DNA from: Enchytraeus crypticus
Lineage: Eukaryota; Annelida; Clitellata; Enchytraeida; Enchytraeidae
Direction of reading: 5' to 3'
Assembly (NCBI GenBank): GCA_905160935.1
Contig: CAJHZI010000463.1
Location: 926,001-990,000 of the forward strand
Length of the DNA: 64,000 nucleotides
A program made the position numbers and the translations under genes. This document shows positions 12,453-25,134 of this stretch, piece after piece. Numbering within the stretch: the stretch's first letter is position 1; the number at the start of each line of letters is the position of its first letter. Below the pieces are notes generated by a model. It saw only the letters and a program-made list of their open reading frames with translations. It searched no databases and was not told the DNA's origin.

Positions 12453-13827
12453 ACTAGTTGGAAAGGCTTAATGTACGTTTAGTACAGTGAGAAGGTTTTT
12501 ACTATAGGAACGAAGGCTACGAGAGGTTGATAGTTTGAGAAAGGCTGTCAGATAGATATATTGGACGGTTTACCATAATTTAAACATTTGAATGATAAGG
12601 AAACTATCTTGAATTTTTCTCGCTCGGAGACTGGAAGCCAGAGCAGTTTCTTACGAAGATAAGAAGTGTGGGATTTTAATATTCTTACATTACAGACGAC
12701 TCAATCGAGAAAGAGCATTTAAATTGTACGTGTTGGAGACGAATTATAGAGAGGTTTTCGGGAGATGGTTCAGCAGGGAGTTAAAACATTAAAGTTTAGA
12801 ATGGGCAAGCGCATATAGTTTTGGACCTTCATTTTGCTCAACGGCTTGGATTTGTCTCAGTAATTCTCGATGTTGTCATGGTCGACAGTAATACTCTAAT
12901 CATATAATAAAGAAAAATAACAGAAGTGTCAAAGGCAATCTCGACCATTGTAAAAATTGAATTAAAGAATTGCAGAGATGCTAACAACTAATTTTTGCTA
13001 TTTCATTCACCTTGGTGAAGAGCTGGGGGTAAACAATATCAGCTGAGAGTTATTTGGAGACATAAAATATTGAAAATTTTTAAGGCTTTTGAACGAAAAT
13101 TTAATACTTTAGGAGCACATCTAACGTCACATCTATCACATATATCGTCATTACAAGAAATTTATTTGAAACGTAATCCTATTAATGGGTTGTATAATTT
13201 TATAATACAAAATGCATACAAGCATTATGTAAAATCTCTTAGAAGATATTCCTCGTTCTTTAGTATCCGGGCTACTGGTCTTGGTACACCCAAATGCGCA
13301 TCAATTCATCATTATAAAACCGTTTAAAGGCCGAATATCATGAAATAGAATTGAAATTACATAAATTGCTATTAATTACACCTATGATAAAAGGGCTTTG
13401 TTTACCCTCACGACTGAATGGAGCAAGCTGGAATAGTCACGCCAGATCTACCTTGTTTTAAAGATCTTTGACTCTTTGAGTCATGTTCGTTAAAAATTAT
13501 AATTTTTTAACAAATAAAACAGTGTCTATGTAAACAAGTTCATCAGCAACGTGAGAAAGTATATTAAATCTCGACATTTCCAATGATTATAATTTTGTTT
13601 GCTAATTAAATTGGATTTTGGCAAATTTCTGTCAAGTATGTCGTGTGGAAATACAGGGTTGTATTGTATTAGTGTGTATACTGGCTAATGTGCGATATGA
13701 CGTGTGTTGAGTAGGTCTTGAGTTGGGTTACGGTTAGGTAAGTGTCGCGATTTGACAGTTTGCGCAACGTGCTGGTTTAGTTGTTTAATAAATAAAGTTA
13801 AATTTATTTAAGTTAAAGTAAAAAAAA

Positions 13828-14061
13828 GTAAACACGCGTTATAGTGAAATGATCAACTATGTTGATATCTATCACTTTTTATACCACATGTTTAAACCGT
13901 TAGGCAATTTATTCCATTTTCCGTGTAACCAGTCCAGTGAATGTCCGAGATTTTACTCTCAGATCAGCGCGACCGGGATTCGAACCCTCGAGGGTTCACT
14001 TAACCTCAGGATCTGTCATTTTAAAACTTCATGACTTTACCCCTACGCTATTCAGACATTC
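13828..14061 (-). mobile_element. tRNA-SINE family 1, near full length
   Basis: In element sense: tRNA-like head GAATGTCTGAATAGCGTAGG with an A-box-like stretch, B box GGGTTCGAATCCCGG, then the family body and the AAACACGC-type 3' end. About 235 bp. First unit of a tandem pair. Confidence 0.82.
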
Positions 14062-14110
14062 TAATTAAAAGTTTAATTGTTTAATAAATAAAGTTATATA
14101 AATTAATAAT

Positions 14111-14342
14111 AGCACGCATTATAGTGAAACTATCAACTATGTTGATATCTGTCACTTTTAATACGGCACATTTAAATCGTTAAGCAATTTAGATCATTTT
14201 CTGTATAAGCAGTCCTGTGAATTTCCGAGATTTTACTCTCAGATCAGGTCGGCCGGAATTCGAACCCACGAGAGTTAATTTATAACTTCATGTCGTTATC
14301 TACACCTCTAACCACTACTCTCCGTCTCTCTTGAGACATTCT
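14111..14342 (-). mobile_element. tRNA-SINE family 1, near full length (tandem partner)
   Basis: Second copy in the same orientation. Both copies are preceded by the same flank (GTTTAATAAATAAAGTTA at about 13777 and 14080), so SINE and flank were duplicated together or inserted by recombination. Confidence 0.8.
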
Positions 14343-15175
14343 ATTATTGAATTCTATTCTGTTATTAGAAATTATAGATTATATTTTCGATTTCCCTTCA
14401 ATGAGTTTTGTTTTTTAAAATAGCCTTTTTAATATTGGTCTCGTAACTATTCTGAATTTTTTTGGGAAAATTACTTTCTTATTTTTTAATAAGTTGTTTA
14501 ATGTACATGTATGTATATGTTTTCCGTAAATTTTTGAATATTAAGTAACTTGCTATTAACATTTGAACAATTTGATTTTGAAGGAAGTTGCTAGAATTGG
14601 TATCAGTCAGTTATTGACATGAAAACTGTTTATATATTTCATCTCTGTCCATAGACTAGTTGCCAAACACAATTAAACATTTGTCAGCAGGCCATTGCAT
14701 AATGCTAGATGTCAATTGGAATATTTCAAGTTTTGAATGATTAAGTTTGGGCAGTAAGTTTCTCCCCGTGCTAGGCTTTCGTCAGATAGAATAATTTGTG
14801 TAAAGCAAGCTTTTGCGATAATGACTATCTGCCTTTAATGTATACTGTACTTCTGTCTGCAAAGAGCATTGTTCCAAAATATTTTTCCTATAGATCTTTC
14901 ACTATCAACATTATTCTGCTGTATAATAAAGCTTCCAGATACGAAAGGTTTTTGAAAGGTTCATTATATATCGGGCCAAGGTACAATGATAATAATAATT
15001 TTAATAAACTGATTAAATATTGGCTGGTATGTAATGATTAATGAATTTATTAAGATAACTTAAGATTAAATAATCCTTCAACTATTAATATAAATTCAGC
15101 AACAGGATTTTTGGAACTTTGCTATGTGCTTAAATAATTAAAGCTGGTATTTATTTTTAGATCTTGGTGTTAATA

Positions 15176-18100
15176 ATGGAGACGTACGAGACAGAGCCGT
15201 TGTATGACGATCATTCTGATGATGATGATGGCAACGACTCATTAGAAGAGCTGAGACAGATAGAGGAATCACTGTACTATCAAATTCATTTTGAGAAGAA
15301 TGAGTTACTAGAGAATTTAGACAGGAGTAGTTGTGAATGTGAGTTTTTAGTAGAACATATAGATGGAAGCAGAATTAGTGCACAAATAAAGCACAGCAAA
15401 TCCGATAAAATTAGTTTAAACGAAAGTAACACTTCATTAGTATGTGAAAATTCAATTGCTAAAAGTGACAACTGTTTAGAAAATTGCCAAATTTCGGATA
15501 CAGATGTATCTGACATTTCAAAAGAAGAAGATGATAAACTAGATGTGATATCTATAATGAGTGATGAAAGTCCGTTAAAATTCAAGAAAACTTCGGAAAT
15601 TTCTGAGAAAATTACTACACAAAGTAAACTAGATACTACTGCAGATGACAGCGTGTTATTTGTCTCTAGTGACTTTAATTCTCCTAGCAATAATAAACAG
15701 AACAAGTATCAAGAAAAACTTAAAGTCGACAATAAATCACGTTGTAGTAGGCTTTCTTCCAGTAAAACGTCAACGAAATCTGCAAATTCAGGTCTTAGTC
15801 CTATTACAGTCGGTACTGAAACTGTTGAAAGAAATCTAGTATCAAATGACTTACGACAGAATTTGAAGAACAGAAATTTTAAACTCGAAAAAACCACTGG
15901 TTCATCACTTAAAGTGATTCAAGGTACAATACTCAAAAGTGAAACTCAGAATAGAGATGCAGATACTCCTGGAATGAGACGCAGCTCTTCTGATCATTGC
16001 GTCATAATAAGCCATCCATCTTCTTCTGCAGCTTCTGTACCTTTTAAAAATAACACTGACTTTACTTGCTGTCAAAACCCAAATTCTAAACAGACTGCTT
16101 CAACATCCAAAACTAATTCAGGACAAATTTATCAGAATTCTGTAGTATCACTGTCAATATCGTCGGAATCTGATGATGACGATGTTGAGGAGATTCTGTC
16201 GATAGCGGATTCCAACAGTATCCCAGCCTCTGGGCCGAGTCCTGAATATTTTGGGCAGTTATCTTCGTCTGAGGAAGATGATCCATTCGAGGGTGCTTCA
16301 AACGACGAGAGTACTGACATTGGGCTGAATTTTGTTTTATCGCAATCAGATAAAATGTCACCAGATGTTAATGTTGATGGTAGCAGTGATGTGGACTTGA
16401 AACAGCTTAACGAGATCTTAGGCTCCCTGTCAGGTAATTATTGAGACTACAGCAATGTTGTCTGAATTATAAGTAAATACTTAAATAATTAAATTTATTT
16501 AAGTACTAATATTAATCTCCTGGGTTTACTACTGCTGCTTCAGTTGTATGAGACTATTATCTTATTTATAAATGTGTGTATGCTTGGCTGTTAAAAGCTA
16601 TGAAAAGACTTAAGTATATAGATTCAATTGCCTGTAAAGGTAACTTATTCTTATTGCTAAGTACTTTTGAAACTTAGCAAGTTGATTTACTACAGTATCA
16701 GCTATTGCTTATATATATGAATCTAATTTCCTGGGAACTGTTAGTATCCATTTTCTTGTCAATTTAGCAGTCTAGTTAACATATGCAATTTTTAAAAAAA
16801 TATTTGCATGTGGGTTCTCTGTTTTTTTTTTTTTTTTCTGGAGGTTATGTGAAGAAGACGTGTATGGAGGCAGCGTTAACACGTCACGTTACTATAATTC
16901 AGAAGCTCACGCTAAGTGTAGAAACTGTGAACAGAGAGGACACAAGGCTACCAACTGTCCTGAACCTAAGGTAAGACTTACAAGCCTTTAAACCACGCTA
17001 ACGTTAAATCATCTTTAATGATCTTTTAGCTTTCATACGTGGTGGGTCATGTTTGCTATGTATGCAGTATGTGTGACTGCACAAAATATTAACCTCACCA
17101 TTAATTGAATGTATTCATTGATTGATTGTTAGATTAGGATTAATCAAGTGTGCAGGTATATCAATTATGTTGTATTTAAAGTTATTAATCAGTTTTCATA
17201 AAGGATTACTAACCACTTTGTATCAGATTAAGAATAGCTTAAGGTGATGATGAAATGATTGATTGATTTATTGTAGAAGGAGCTGGTGTGTGCTGTATGT
17301 GGTCACACGGGTCATATGTATTACAGGTGTCCTAACTCGCTATGCTTTGGCTGCAATAGGCCGGGTCATCAGAATAGAGACTGCCCCAATAGGAATTCAC
17401 TCCCTGCCCACAAGCGTGAACGATGCAAACGCTGTGCTGTCATTGGTCATGCTAAGCAGGTAAGCCTGTGCTACCTGTGTTGCTTGGCTTGCTGATATAT
17501 TGTGCTTTGGTACTTTTTATGTTAAAAAATAAACAACTTCGCTTATCTCTTAGCAAATTCAGCGGTTGAAAATGTTGAGAGTTGCAGTCGAAAAGGAGAC
17601 ACTAGTTTACCATCAATTTTATCTTTTGAAATGATTTCAATGAATGACTGATTTTAAGCTGCCTGCATGTGCTCAGCAGTTTTGATATTCATTGGTTATA
17701 GTTCTAACAGAGCACTTGTACTTCTTTAGAGATAATTGACCCCGGTACTAAAGAAGCCAAGTGGATATCTTACCAGCAGTAGATTAACTTCATGCAGCTC
17801 TGCATGACAAATGTAGTATGACGTCCCTGACGTCTGTTTCCTTGTATGAGGAAACGGACATTAAAATTTTATTATTATTATTACTACTGTTCCTAGTGAT
17901 TGTGTTTTCAGTTTGCTTTTTATTTTTGACATTTTTCTAGTACTAAGATGCTCTGCTGAGTGCCTTTAGGTCCCACAGCAACAAACTGCTTGTTCAGTAT
18001 TTTAATATTCTTACAAGCATAAAATACTGTAGAAGTTTAGATTATTTGACAAATTTGTATTATTTACTTGTAGATATCATTTTTGTTTTTTTATGGGTTT

Positions 18101-19435
18101 GTATAGTATGGTTTTGAAAGAAAGTAAGCAACTTGCAAACTTTTTGAGAAGACTAAGCGTGCAAGAATTGATTTATGAGCTGCCATTTATCTGAGCTTTA
18201 ATTAGATTTGTTATTATTAATCTGACTGGTATGTTCAATAGTGGACTGATACAATAACGATAATACTTAACTAATAATTTAATTTCAGTATTGATATAAC
18301 AACTGATTAATTAATTTACTTATTTTTAAATTGTTGAAGATAAATATTTTCTGTAATTCTTTCCGGCTGGAGCCAGTGGTGATGTCGGTAATATGTTCGA
18401 CCGCTGATCAGTATGTGCAGGGTTCAAATCTTGGGCTCGCCCGTCACTGACATCACTTTCGAGTGAGGAAACTGTTGTTAACATTAACTTTTTAGCTTTA
18501 TACAACATTTTATAAAATATTAAATTTGAACGAATGTTTGTATAGGACTGTACTGAGCTGTGGAGACAGTATCACATGACTGTAAGTAATCTGTCATCTC
18601 TACTCCAACAATCACTCATCAATTTTAGACGTAATTTAATTGTGTATTATAATCTTGTGTTTGTTGCAAGATTGGAAGTTTCGATAATTATATATAAACT
18701 TTTGAAACGGTGTCATTGAGTGAGTTATTTTTATGATGTTGAGCCTAGCCATTGGCCTCCTAGGCAACTGAAACCATGGCAACTGTAACCTTGGTTGACT
18801 TTTTGCTGATTTGTCCCATTAGCCTCCAAGGCAACTGAAACCATGGCAACTGCAACCTTGGATGACAATTGCTGATATGTGCCATTAGCCTCCAAAGCAA
18901 CTGAAACCATGGCAACTGCAACCTTGGATGACAATTGCTGATATGTGCCATTAGCCTCCAAAGCAACTGAAACCATGGCAACTCGTAATCAAAGTAACTG
19001 AACCATGGTTGACTTTTACTGATATAATTACATTTGGTGTTGTTGTTTCCTGTAGACTGGTGATGGTTGTCCATTGAAGAGATATAAGGCTGATAAAAAT
19101 AATGTCAGGGACGTCCCTCACAAAGCTTCCTGCTACAACTGTGCTGATCAGAATCACTTGGGACATGTGAGTAGTTTAGTATTTAGTTGACATTGTGAGG
19201 TCTGTGCTTCTTGTTTACATTATCGACTTTTGGGCAATAATTTTTATAAACTTTAGTGACCTATTGTCAATTTAATTTAAATAAATATTTATATAATTCT
19301 CTAATAAATACCACAAGCCTTAATACAAATAAACTGTATGCATTTTCTGTAGTAACTCTCATTTCTCCCCTCTGTATTTTTCTCCCACTTTGACTCATTC
19401 TATCCTGCATCTCTCTTTATCTTTCTATCTCCATA

Positions 19436-19494
<59 letters not shown>

Positions 19495-22345
19495 GTCTCT
19501 CTCTCTCTCTCAGCTTTGCATCTAATTTATAGTATAGACTTTCGTCACTTTATGTAATACTGTTAAATGCTCCCCGTCCTTACCTCCTGCCTCTTTTTCT
19601 TTCTGTCTTTGCATTTAACTATGTGTGCACTACCACCTACAATGCTTTCTCCCTCTTCCTTCCATCCTCTCTCTCTCTCTCTCTCACACACTCTTTGCAT
19701 TGAAATCTTATAGACTTTGTGTGTTTACTACAAAATGTATGCTTCACCCTCCTGTCTCTTTCTCTCATAGTCTGCACAACGAACCTCTGTAGACTACGTA
19801 TACAGCACAACAGTGCTGTCCCTTTGTACCTCTAGTTTTTCTCTGTATTTGTATTTAATTTTTATAAACTTTATGTGTGTACTACAAATGTAAACATTCT
19901 CAGTTATCCGACATGCTAGAATATATCTTGAACATCTATTGTCTTATTAATGCTCCCAATTGATCAATGATTTTGTTGTTATACTGCACCCTATTGGTCA
20001 GTGACTATGTTGTTATACTGCACCCTATTGGTCAGTGACTATGTTGTTATACTGCACCCTATTGATCAGTGATTGTGTTGTTATACTGCACCCTATTGGT
20101 CAGTGACTATGTTGTTATACTGCACCCTATTGATCAGTGATTGTGTTGTTATACTGTACCCTATTGATCAGTGATTGTGTTGTTATACTGTACCCTATTG
20201 ATCAGTGATTGTGTTGTTATACTGCACCCTATTGGTCAGTGACTATGTTGTTATACTGCACCCTATTGATCAGTGATTGTGTTGTTATACTGCACCCTAT
20301 TGGTCAGTGACTATGTTGTTATACTGCACCCTATTGATCAGTGATTGTGTTGTTATACTGTACCCTATTGATCAGTGATTGTGTTGTTATACTGTACCCT
20401 ATTGATCAGTGATTGTGTTGTTATACTGCACCCTATTGATCAGTGATTGTGTTGTTATACTGCACCCTATTGATCAGTGATTGTGTTGTTATACTGCACC
20501 CTATTGATCAGTGATTGTGTTGTTATACTGCACCCTATTGATCAATGATTTTGTTGTTATACTGCACCCTATTGGTCAGTGATTGTGTTGTTATACTGCA
20601 CCCTATTGATCAATGATTTTGTTGTTATACTGTACCCTATTGATCAGTGATTGTGTTGTTATACTGCACCCTATTGATTAGTGATTGTGTTGTTTTATGT
20701 TTCTGCGCAGCAATGTGTTAAGGCTCGTCCATGGTTCACAGTGTTGCCAGGTTCTCCATTCATAAAATTCTACAGCGAGTCTGCCGATACAAAGCAGAAA
20801 TCAACCGAACCGGCGTCAGCTGCTGATTCCAAGGCAGCCAGGCACGATTGGTTAGGATTTGCAGATCGTAATAGAAGTGGTGAGCGTAAAAAGATAAAAT
20901 CTCTCATGGATATGAATACTTTACCCACTGCTGAGCTTGTTAGAAATCAGATCTGGAGAGAAAACTGTGGCAGACAGTCTTATGGTAATTCTGATCTGAG
21001 AGATGGACTTGATAACGATGAAATGGTAGAAGGAGATAACGTTAGGAAATGTAATAAATGGGATGACAGAGTAAGGGGAAAATTTGGATCAACTCACAGG
21101 AAGAGTAAGCATACCGAACGTGCAAGTAATTTGAAGAAAGTTAGTCAGTTGGAAGATGAATTGTCTGAAGATGAAGTAAGAATAGAGAATAAAGAAGAGA
21201 AATTGCAGAAGAAAACTCCCAAGAAGGGAAAAAATTCTTCTGGAGATAGTAATGCTGAAGGCTCTGGCTCTAAGAAGTCACTGAAAAGGAAACAAGATTG
21301 TATTGTTCAAGAATTTTCTGTTGTGTCGCCAAATAAGTCAAATAAGAAAAATCTGACCAAAACTAAGGAAGAGCCTTTAAAATCTGTTGAAAAGAAAAGG
21401 GCTAAGAAAAATGCTGTAAATAAAAGTCTTCCAGTTACTCCATTATTTAATGATAGTGGTGATTGGAGAAAACCACCGATGGAGGCATCTTTATCTGGTT
21501 TATCTAGAAAATCAGCTGGAGAAAATGAAAGGCTCTCTGCTACTAATTTCAATCTCCTAAATAGACGATTTCCGAATTCAGTTCAAGAAGGAAGAAAAGA
21601 CTTAGTTTCAGGAGGAGGTTGGAATGTGTTTTCAGGGGACATTAGAAATATGGCGAAAGGGAAGGTTGAGCGTGACACGTCTTGGCAAGAAAGCAGACTT
21701 TCGGAGTTGCCCTATATACGTACTCAGAGAGATTTTACTAGTAGCACGCCGAACAATTTCGGTCCACTGTTGGTAAATGGAAGGCGACGACTTGTAAATA
21801 GCCTTATGGAGGGTGTAAACTTTGATGACTCTATGACTAATGGCAACAGTAACTACGATTACTGTAATAATGCGAGTAGAAATGGTGTGATGTCGTTTGG
21901 TGACCAAACTCTAGAATCTTTTTCTGAATACATGTCTTCGCAGAGACGTCCTCCAGAAAATCCTGTAGAAAGGGTTATAGAAGGGAGTCCTGTAGATTTT
22001 TCTCAGAGCTTAGATGGATGGGGTTCTATTCAAAGTAGGTTAGGAGTCAAAGAGGGACGCAGTTCTAGGTGGAAGAATAAACGTATGAAAAGAAAAAGAG
22101 ACAGGGAATTGCAAGCTGGCTCACATACTTTCAATGCTTCCAGTGCTGCTGGCTCAGCTGATATGGCCAATGCGAGTGTTACCAATACTTTTTCTCAACC
22201 AAGTGCTTCCACAGGAAAGAAGAAAAAGAATAAGAGAAAGAGATTTGGAGAAGGAAAACAATTGAATGCGACTGGCATCGGAGGGGATGGTCAGAGAAAT
22301 AATGGTAAGACTTGGAAATTTAATATTTTAAATAATCACCCTTAA
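15176..22345 (+). CDS. ZCCHC7: ZCCHC7/Air-like zinc-knuckle protein, complete, 6 exons
   Basis: RNA-binding zinc-knuckle subunit expected in a TRAMP-like nuclear RNA surveillance complex (yeast Air1/2, human ZCCHC7), based on family knowledge. Exons: 15176-16433, 16855-16970, 17277-17459, 18546-18581, 19056-19166, 20711-22345; phases agree, total 3339 nt (1112 aa). Exon 1 is a long acidic, Ser-rich disordered region containing LYYQIHF, like the YSQIHY segment of ZCCHC7. Five CCHC knuckles follow: CRNCEQRGHKATNC, CAVCGHTGHMYYRC, CFGCNRPGHQNRDC, CKRCAVIGHAKQ-DC (across a splice) and CYNCADQNHLGH-QC (across a splice). DCTELWRQYH in the 36-nt exon 4 matches the ZCCHC7 signature after knuckle 4. 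The C-terminal exon is Lys/Arg-rich with KKKKNKRKR-type clusters, probably nuclear localisation signals. An intron acceptor (TTTTTAG) just before the ATG suggests a 5'UTR intron. The exon 2 acceptor was chosen to keep frame and is the least certain junction. Confidence 0.87.
17815..17890 (+). mobile_element. LINE 3' end fragment (ATT-tailed family)
   Basis: A short piece with GACGTCCCTGACGTC..TATGAGGAAACGGACATTAAA and a TTATTATTATTA tail, in ZCCHC7 intron 3. Confidence 0.65.
17948..18136 (+). repeat. 187-bp segment, duplicated at 24947-25134
   Basis: From TGCTCTGC to AAAGAAAGTAAGCAACTTG the two copies differ at only about four positions by eye. Neither end shows inverted repeats or a tail. 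This copy is in ZCCHC7 intron 3. Confidence 0.85.
18363..18500 (+). mobile_element. tRNA-SINE family 2
   Basis: Short family of about 130-140 bp: GGCTGGAGCCAGTGGTGATG with an A-box-like TGGCGATGTCGG, B box GGTTCAAATC, then GCTCGCCCGTCACTGACATC, GAGTGAGGAAACTG and a TTTTAGCTTT end. Confidence 0.8.
18750..19020. repeat. 66-bp tandem repeat, about 4 units
   Basis: The unit contains GCCTCCAAAGCAACTGAAAC and TTGGATGACAATTGCTGATA. The second and third units are nearly identical. It ends about 35 bp before ZCCHC7 exon 5. Confidence 0.88.
19438..19512. repeat. (CT)n microsatellite
   Basis: Two CT runs separated by GTATGT in ZCCHC7 intron 5. Confidence 0.95.
19945..20695. repeat. 34-bp minisatellite, about 22 units
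   Basis: The unit is TTGTTATACTGCACCCTATT followed by either GATCAGTGATTGTG or GGTCAGTGACTATG. It ends about 15 bp before ZCCHC7 exon 6 at 20711. Confidence 0.92.
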
Positions 22346-22359
22346 GTTTCTACTCATTC

Positions 22360-22560
22360 ATTTATACCTTATACACTCATCTTAGGACCTTACTTTTTCT
22401 CAGTACATTTGTTTTGCAGATTGGTCTGGATAAATTGATCTGTAACGATGTGTGCTGTGGGGATGTCTTTGACATCACCTTTGACTGAGGAAACGGGCGT
22501 TTAACCTGTATTTTTCTTATTACTATATCGGTATATTACCTGTTGTTATTATTATTATTG
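22360..22560 (+). mobile_element. LINE 3'UTR fragment of the same family, just after the ZCCHC7 stop
   Basis: Shares CTTAGGACCTTACTT, AGTACATTTGTTT, GATCTGTAACGATGTGTGCTG and GAGGAAACGGGCGTTTAACC with the fragment at 33820-34006, ending in a TTATTATT tail. It begins about 15 bp after the ZCCHC7 stop codon, so the 3'UTR of that gene is LINE-derived. Confidence 0.75.
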
Positions 22561-22796
22561 TAATTTTTGAATCCGCCTGTTAATAAGTTCATGTAGCAAA
22601 CTTCCTCTGATATCTTTCAATATATGACATCGTTGTATGAGGAAGAAAGATTAACCATTGCAACTATGAGACACTGGATACTCTGATCATAACACTACTG
22701 AGTTGCTAAGGGTTGGATTCAGTTTGTTCTCTGCGAGCCATATGATATGCATCTCATCAAAGACTTCAATTCGCCAATGATCACAACGACATGTAA

Positions 22797-23070
22797 CCAT
22801 CATCATCATCATCCCTTTATTGTAATTACAGTTTAACTAAAGTTGGGATACGAATAGACTTCCACTCCTCTCTGTCCCATACCATAACTTCAGTCAATCC
22901 CCTATTTTCCATTCGTTTTAGAAATTTTTTAGCAATTTCCGGAGTCTATATGCTCACCAACCCAATGCCCTCTCTGACATTTGTTTGGATTTTAATTTTT
23001 TTAGTTCTCTTCTTCGACGCATGCAGTCACCAGTTGGTCTATTCTTCAAACAACCTGGACACAACACGTG
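22797..23070 (-). mobile_element. GAT-tailed LINE 3' fragment
   Basis: Starts with (CATCAT)n, then TTTAACTAAAGTTGGGATACG, GCAATTTCCGGAGTC, CAACCCAATGCCCTCTCTGA and ACGCATGCAGTCACC, the reverse complement of the 56320-56592 element. Confidence 0.62.
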
Positions 23071-23571
23071 GAACACAACGACGTGTAATACTGAATATAA
23101 TATCAACAGAGTAGTTGACTTAACTAGTGTAGTATAGCAAGTTTGTCATACTACTTGCATGTCAGTTGAGCTGTTTACTCGTTGTGCTGATGTCGTGAAG
23201 CCCTTTGACTATTGTGACGTGGTGTCTAATGAAACTTTGTTTGTTTTATATGTGTAACAGCGCAACCAGTTCATCAGAAATTCAGCTCAACTCTAGCTAA
23301 TCCTCGAGGATTTAGACTATAGGACAAACTCATTGCCTGTGATAGCTTACTGCAAGCCCGTCTGTGACCTCTGATGTTGAGACGCATGACTTTAGTCTTT
23401 AATAATTATGCTAGGAAAAAATTCTAGTCTAACAATATTATATCTTATCTTATTATAGCTTATTATGTCTTAATACTATAAATATTATATCTTATATTAT
23501 CTTATCTTAATACTATTAACATTATATCTTATCTTATTATATCTTATTATGTCTTAATACTATTATATAAT

Positions 23572-23709
23572 AAAAAAGCTGGTAAAGCTAAGGTTAACGT
23601 CAGTTTCCTCACTCAAAAGCGATGTCAGTGACGGGAGAGCCCAGATTTGAACCCTGCACATACTGATCTGCAGTCGAGTATCTTACCGACTTTGCCGCTA
23701 GCTCCAGCC
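23572..23709 (-). mobile_element. tRNA-SINE family 2
   Basis: Reverse complement of the family, from AAAAAGCTGGTAAAGCTAAG to TTGCCGCTAGCTCCAGCC. Confidence 0.8.
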
Positions 23710-24946
23710 AAAATCTATAATATCTTTAATATTATCATGTCTATTTACTATTAAACATTTGAAACGATTGAGTCGACATCTCAAACATATAGAGAAGATG
23801 TCGAAGAAATATTTTTAGTATAAAATATGCTATCCCTTTGCTTATGACCATCGCAGCTCTAAACCCAACAAAAGTTTGAGTTTTACCCACTTGCTTTTAA
23901 CTGGCCTATTACGTGCGAGTGAGTTAAATTAACATAGTATATAGGATACTCTGGTGTAATTTGATTATCTCGTTATATTATTCTGAACCAAACCGGTGCT
24001 ACAACATTTAATGTTGGAATACTGTTAGATTAAAATACAGATACAATTAAATATAGTATGCGAGGCCTTTGATTTACGCATTTCTATGTATGTGTGTGCG
24101 TGTAAACATGTGAATTTTTCAATTGTTGAATTAAACCTATAGCGCATTTAACACAAGAGTTAAAATTTCATAATCTGTCACTGAAAGTTATTGTTCTCGG
24201 AAGAAAGTTCAAGAACCTTTCAAATTTTTTAATAAAAGTTACAAATCTATTAGTGAATTGTTGTGTGAAGGTTTCTAGGTAAAATCTGAAATCTGTCATA
24301 AATTTCTGATGTTAGACAAATTTATGATTGATTTCTTAGTATAATGAGACCACTTATCTATTTATACATGAATCTTAATAAGAACTGCGCATTTCACTTG
24401 TTGTGTACTGTATAGATCAGGTTCGGTTTGTATTTGTTATTAATTAAACACTGAAGTCTTTTCAAGAATTGTGGATATGTTTTTGTGCCGTCTGTTAAGT
24501 CTATTAATGAAGATATGAGGATCTTTGTAAAGATTCTTAGCTTAATTTAACCAGCAAGGTGCCGTGCGAATCACATTTAATTGTGTGAGGCTTTATTTCC
24601 TCACTGTCACACAATTTAACTGGTATAGATAAAATAATTGTAATCTTAGTTTAATTTTGATTTAAATTAACTTTTTTGCTTTAATAAGCACCAGCTGCAT
24701 CACTACGTCATGATAACGTTCAGGGGTTGTAACTGATAGCTTTTTATCTCTCTCTCTCTCACTCCATCTATCTATCTTCTCTCTATTTCACATAAGTTAA
24801 AATTGCACGCGTAGGTCATTTCATCGTCATACAAATGGCTACCGTATCATTGATTGACCGGTTGGCATACTAGCCTTTAGTGTACTAGTGTAAGTAATTA
24901 TATAATTATTAGTTAATGATTGATTACCTACCATAACTGTACTGTA

Positions 24947-25134
24947 CATGCTCTGCAGAGTGCCTTTAGGTCCCACAGCAACAAACCGCTTGTTCAGTAT
25001 TTTAATATTCTTACAAGCATAAAATACTGTAGAAGTTTAGATTTTTTGACAAATTTGTATTATTTACTTGTAGATATCATTTTTGTTTTTTTATTGGTTT
25101 GTATAGTATGGTTTTGAAAGAAAGTAAGCAACTT
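24947..25134 (+). repeat. Second copy of the 187-bp segment
   Basis: Intergenic copy, same orientation, 7 kb downstream; flanks unrelated to those of the first copy. Confidence 0.85.

Larger units (their letters stand above)
8909..15175. other. Intergenic between divergent GLS and ZCCHC7
   Basis: No recognisable exon on either strand. Holds three tRNA-SINE copies, two perfect hairpins, and a possible LINE-end trace near 12210-12300. Promoters of both genes must lie at its ends, but no TATA or initiator is convincing. Confidence 0.6.

Noticed and set aside
13070-13327. 85-codon plus-strand frame
   Set aside because: No recognisable motif and no splice context; left as intergenic.
15286-16361. 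Minus-strand frames opposite ZCCHC7 exon 1
   Set aside because: Shadow frames of the Ser/Asp-rich coding exon, with no homology of their own.
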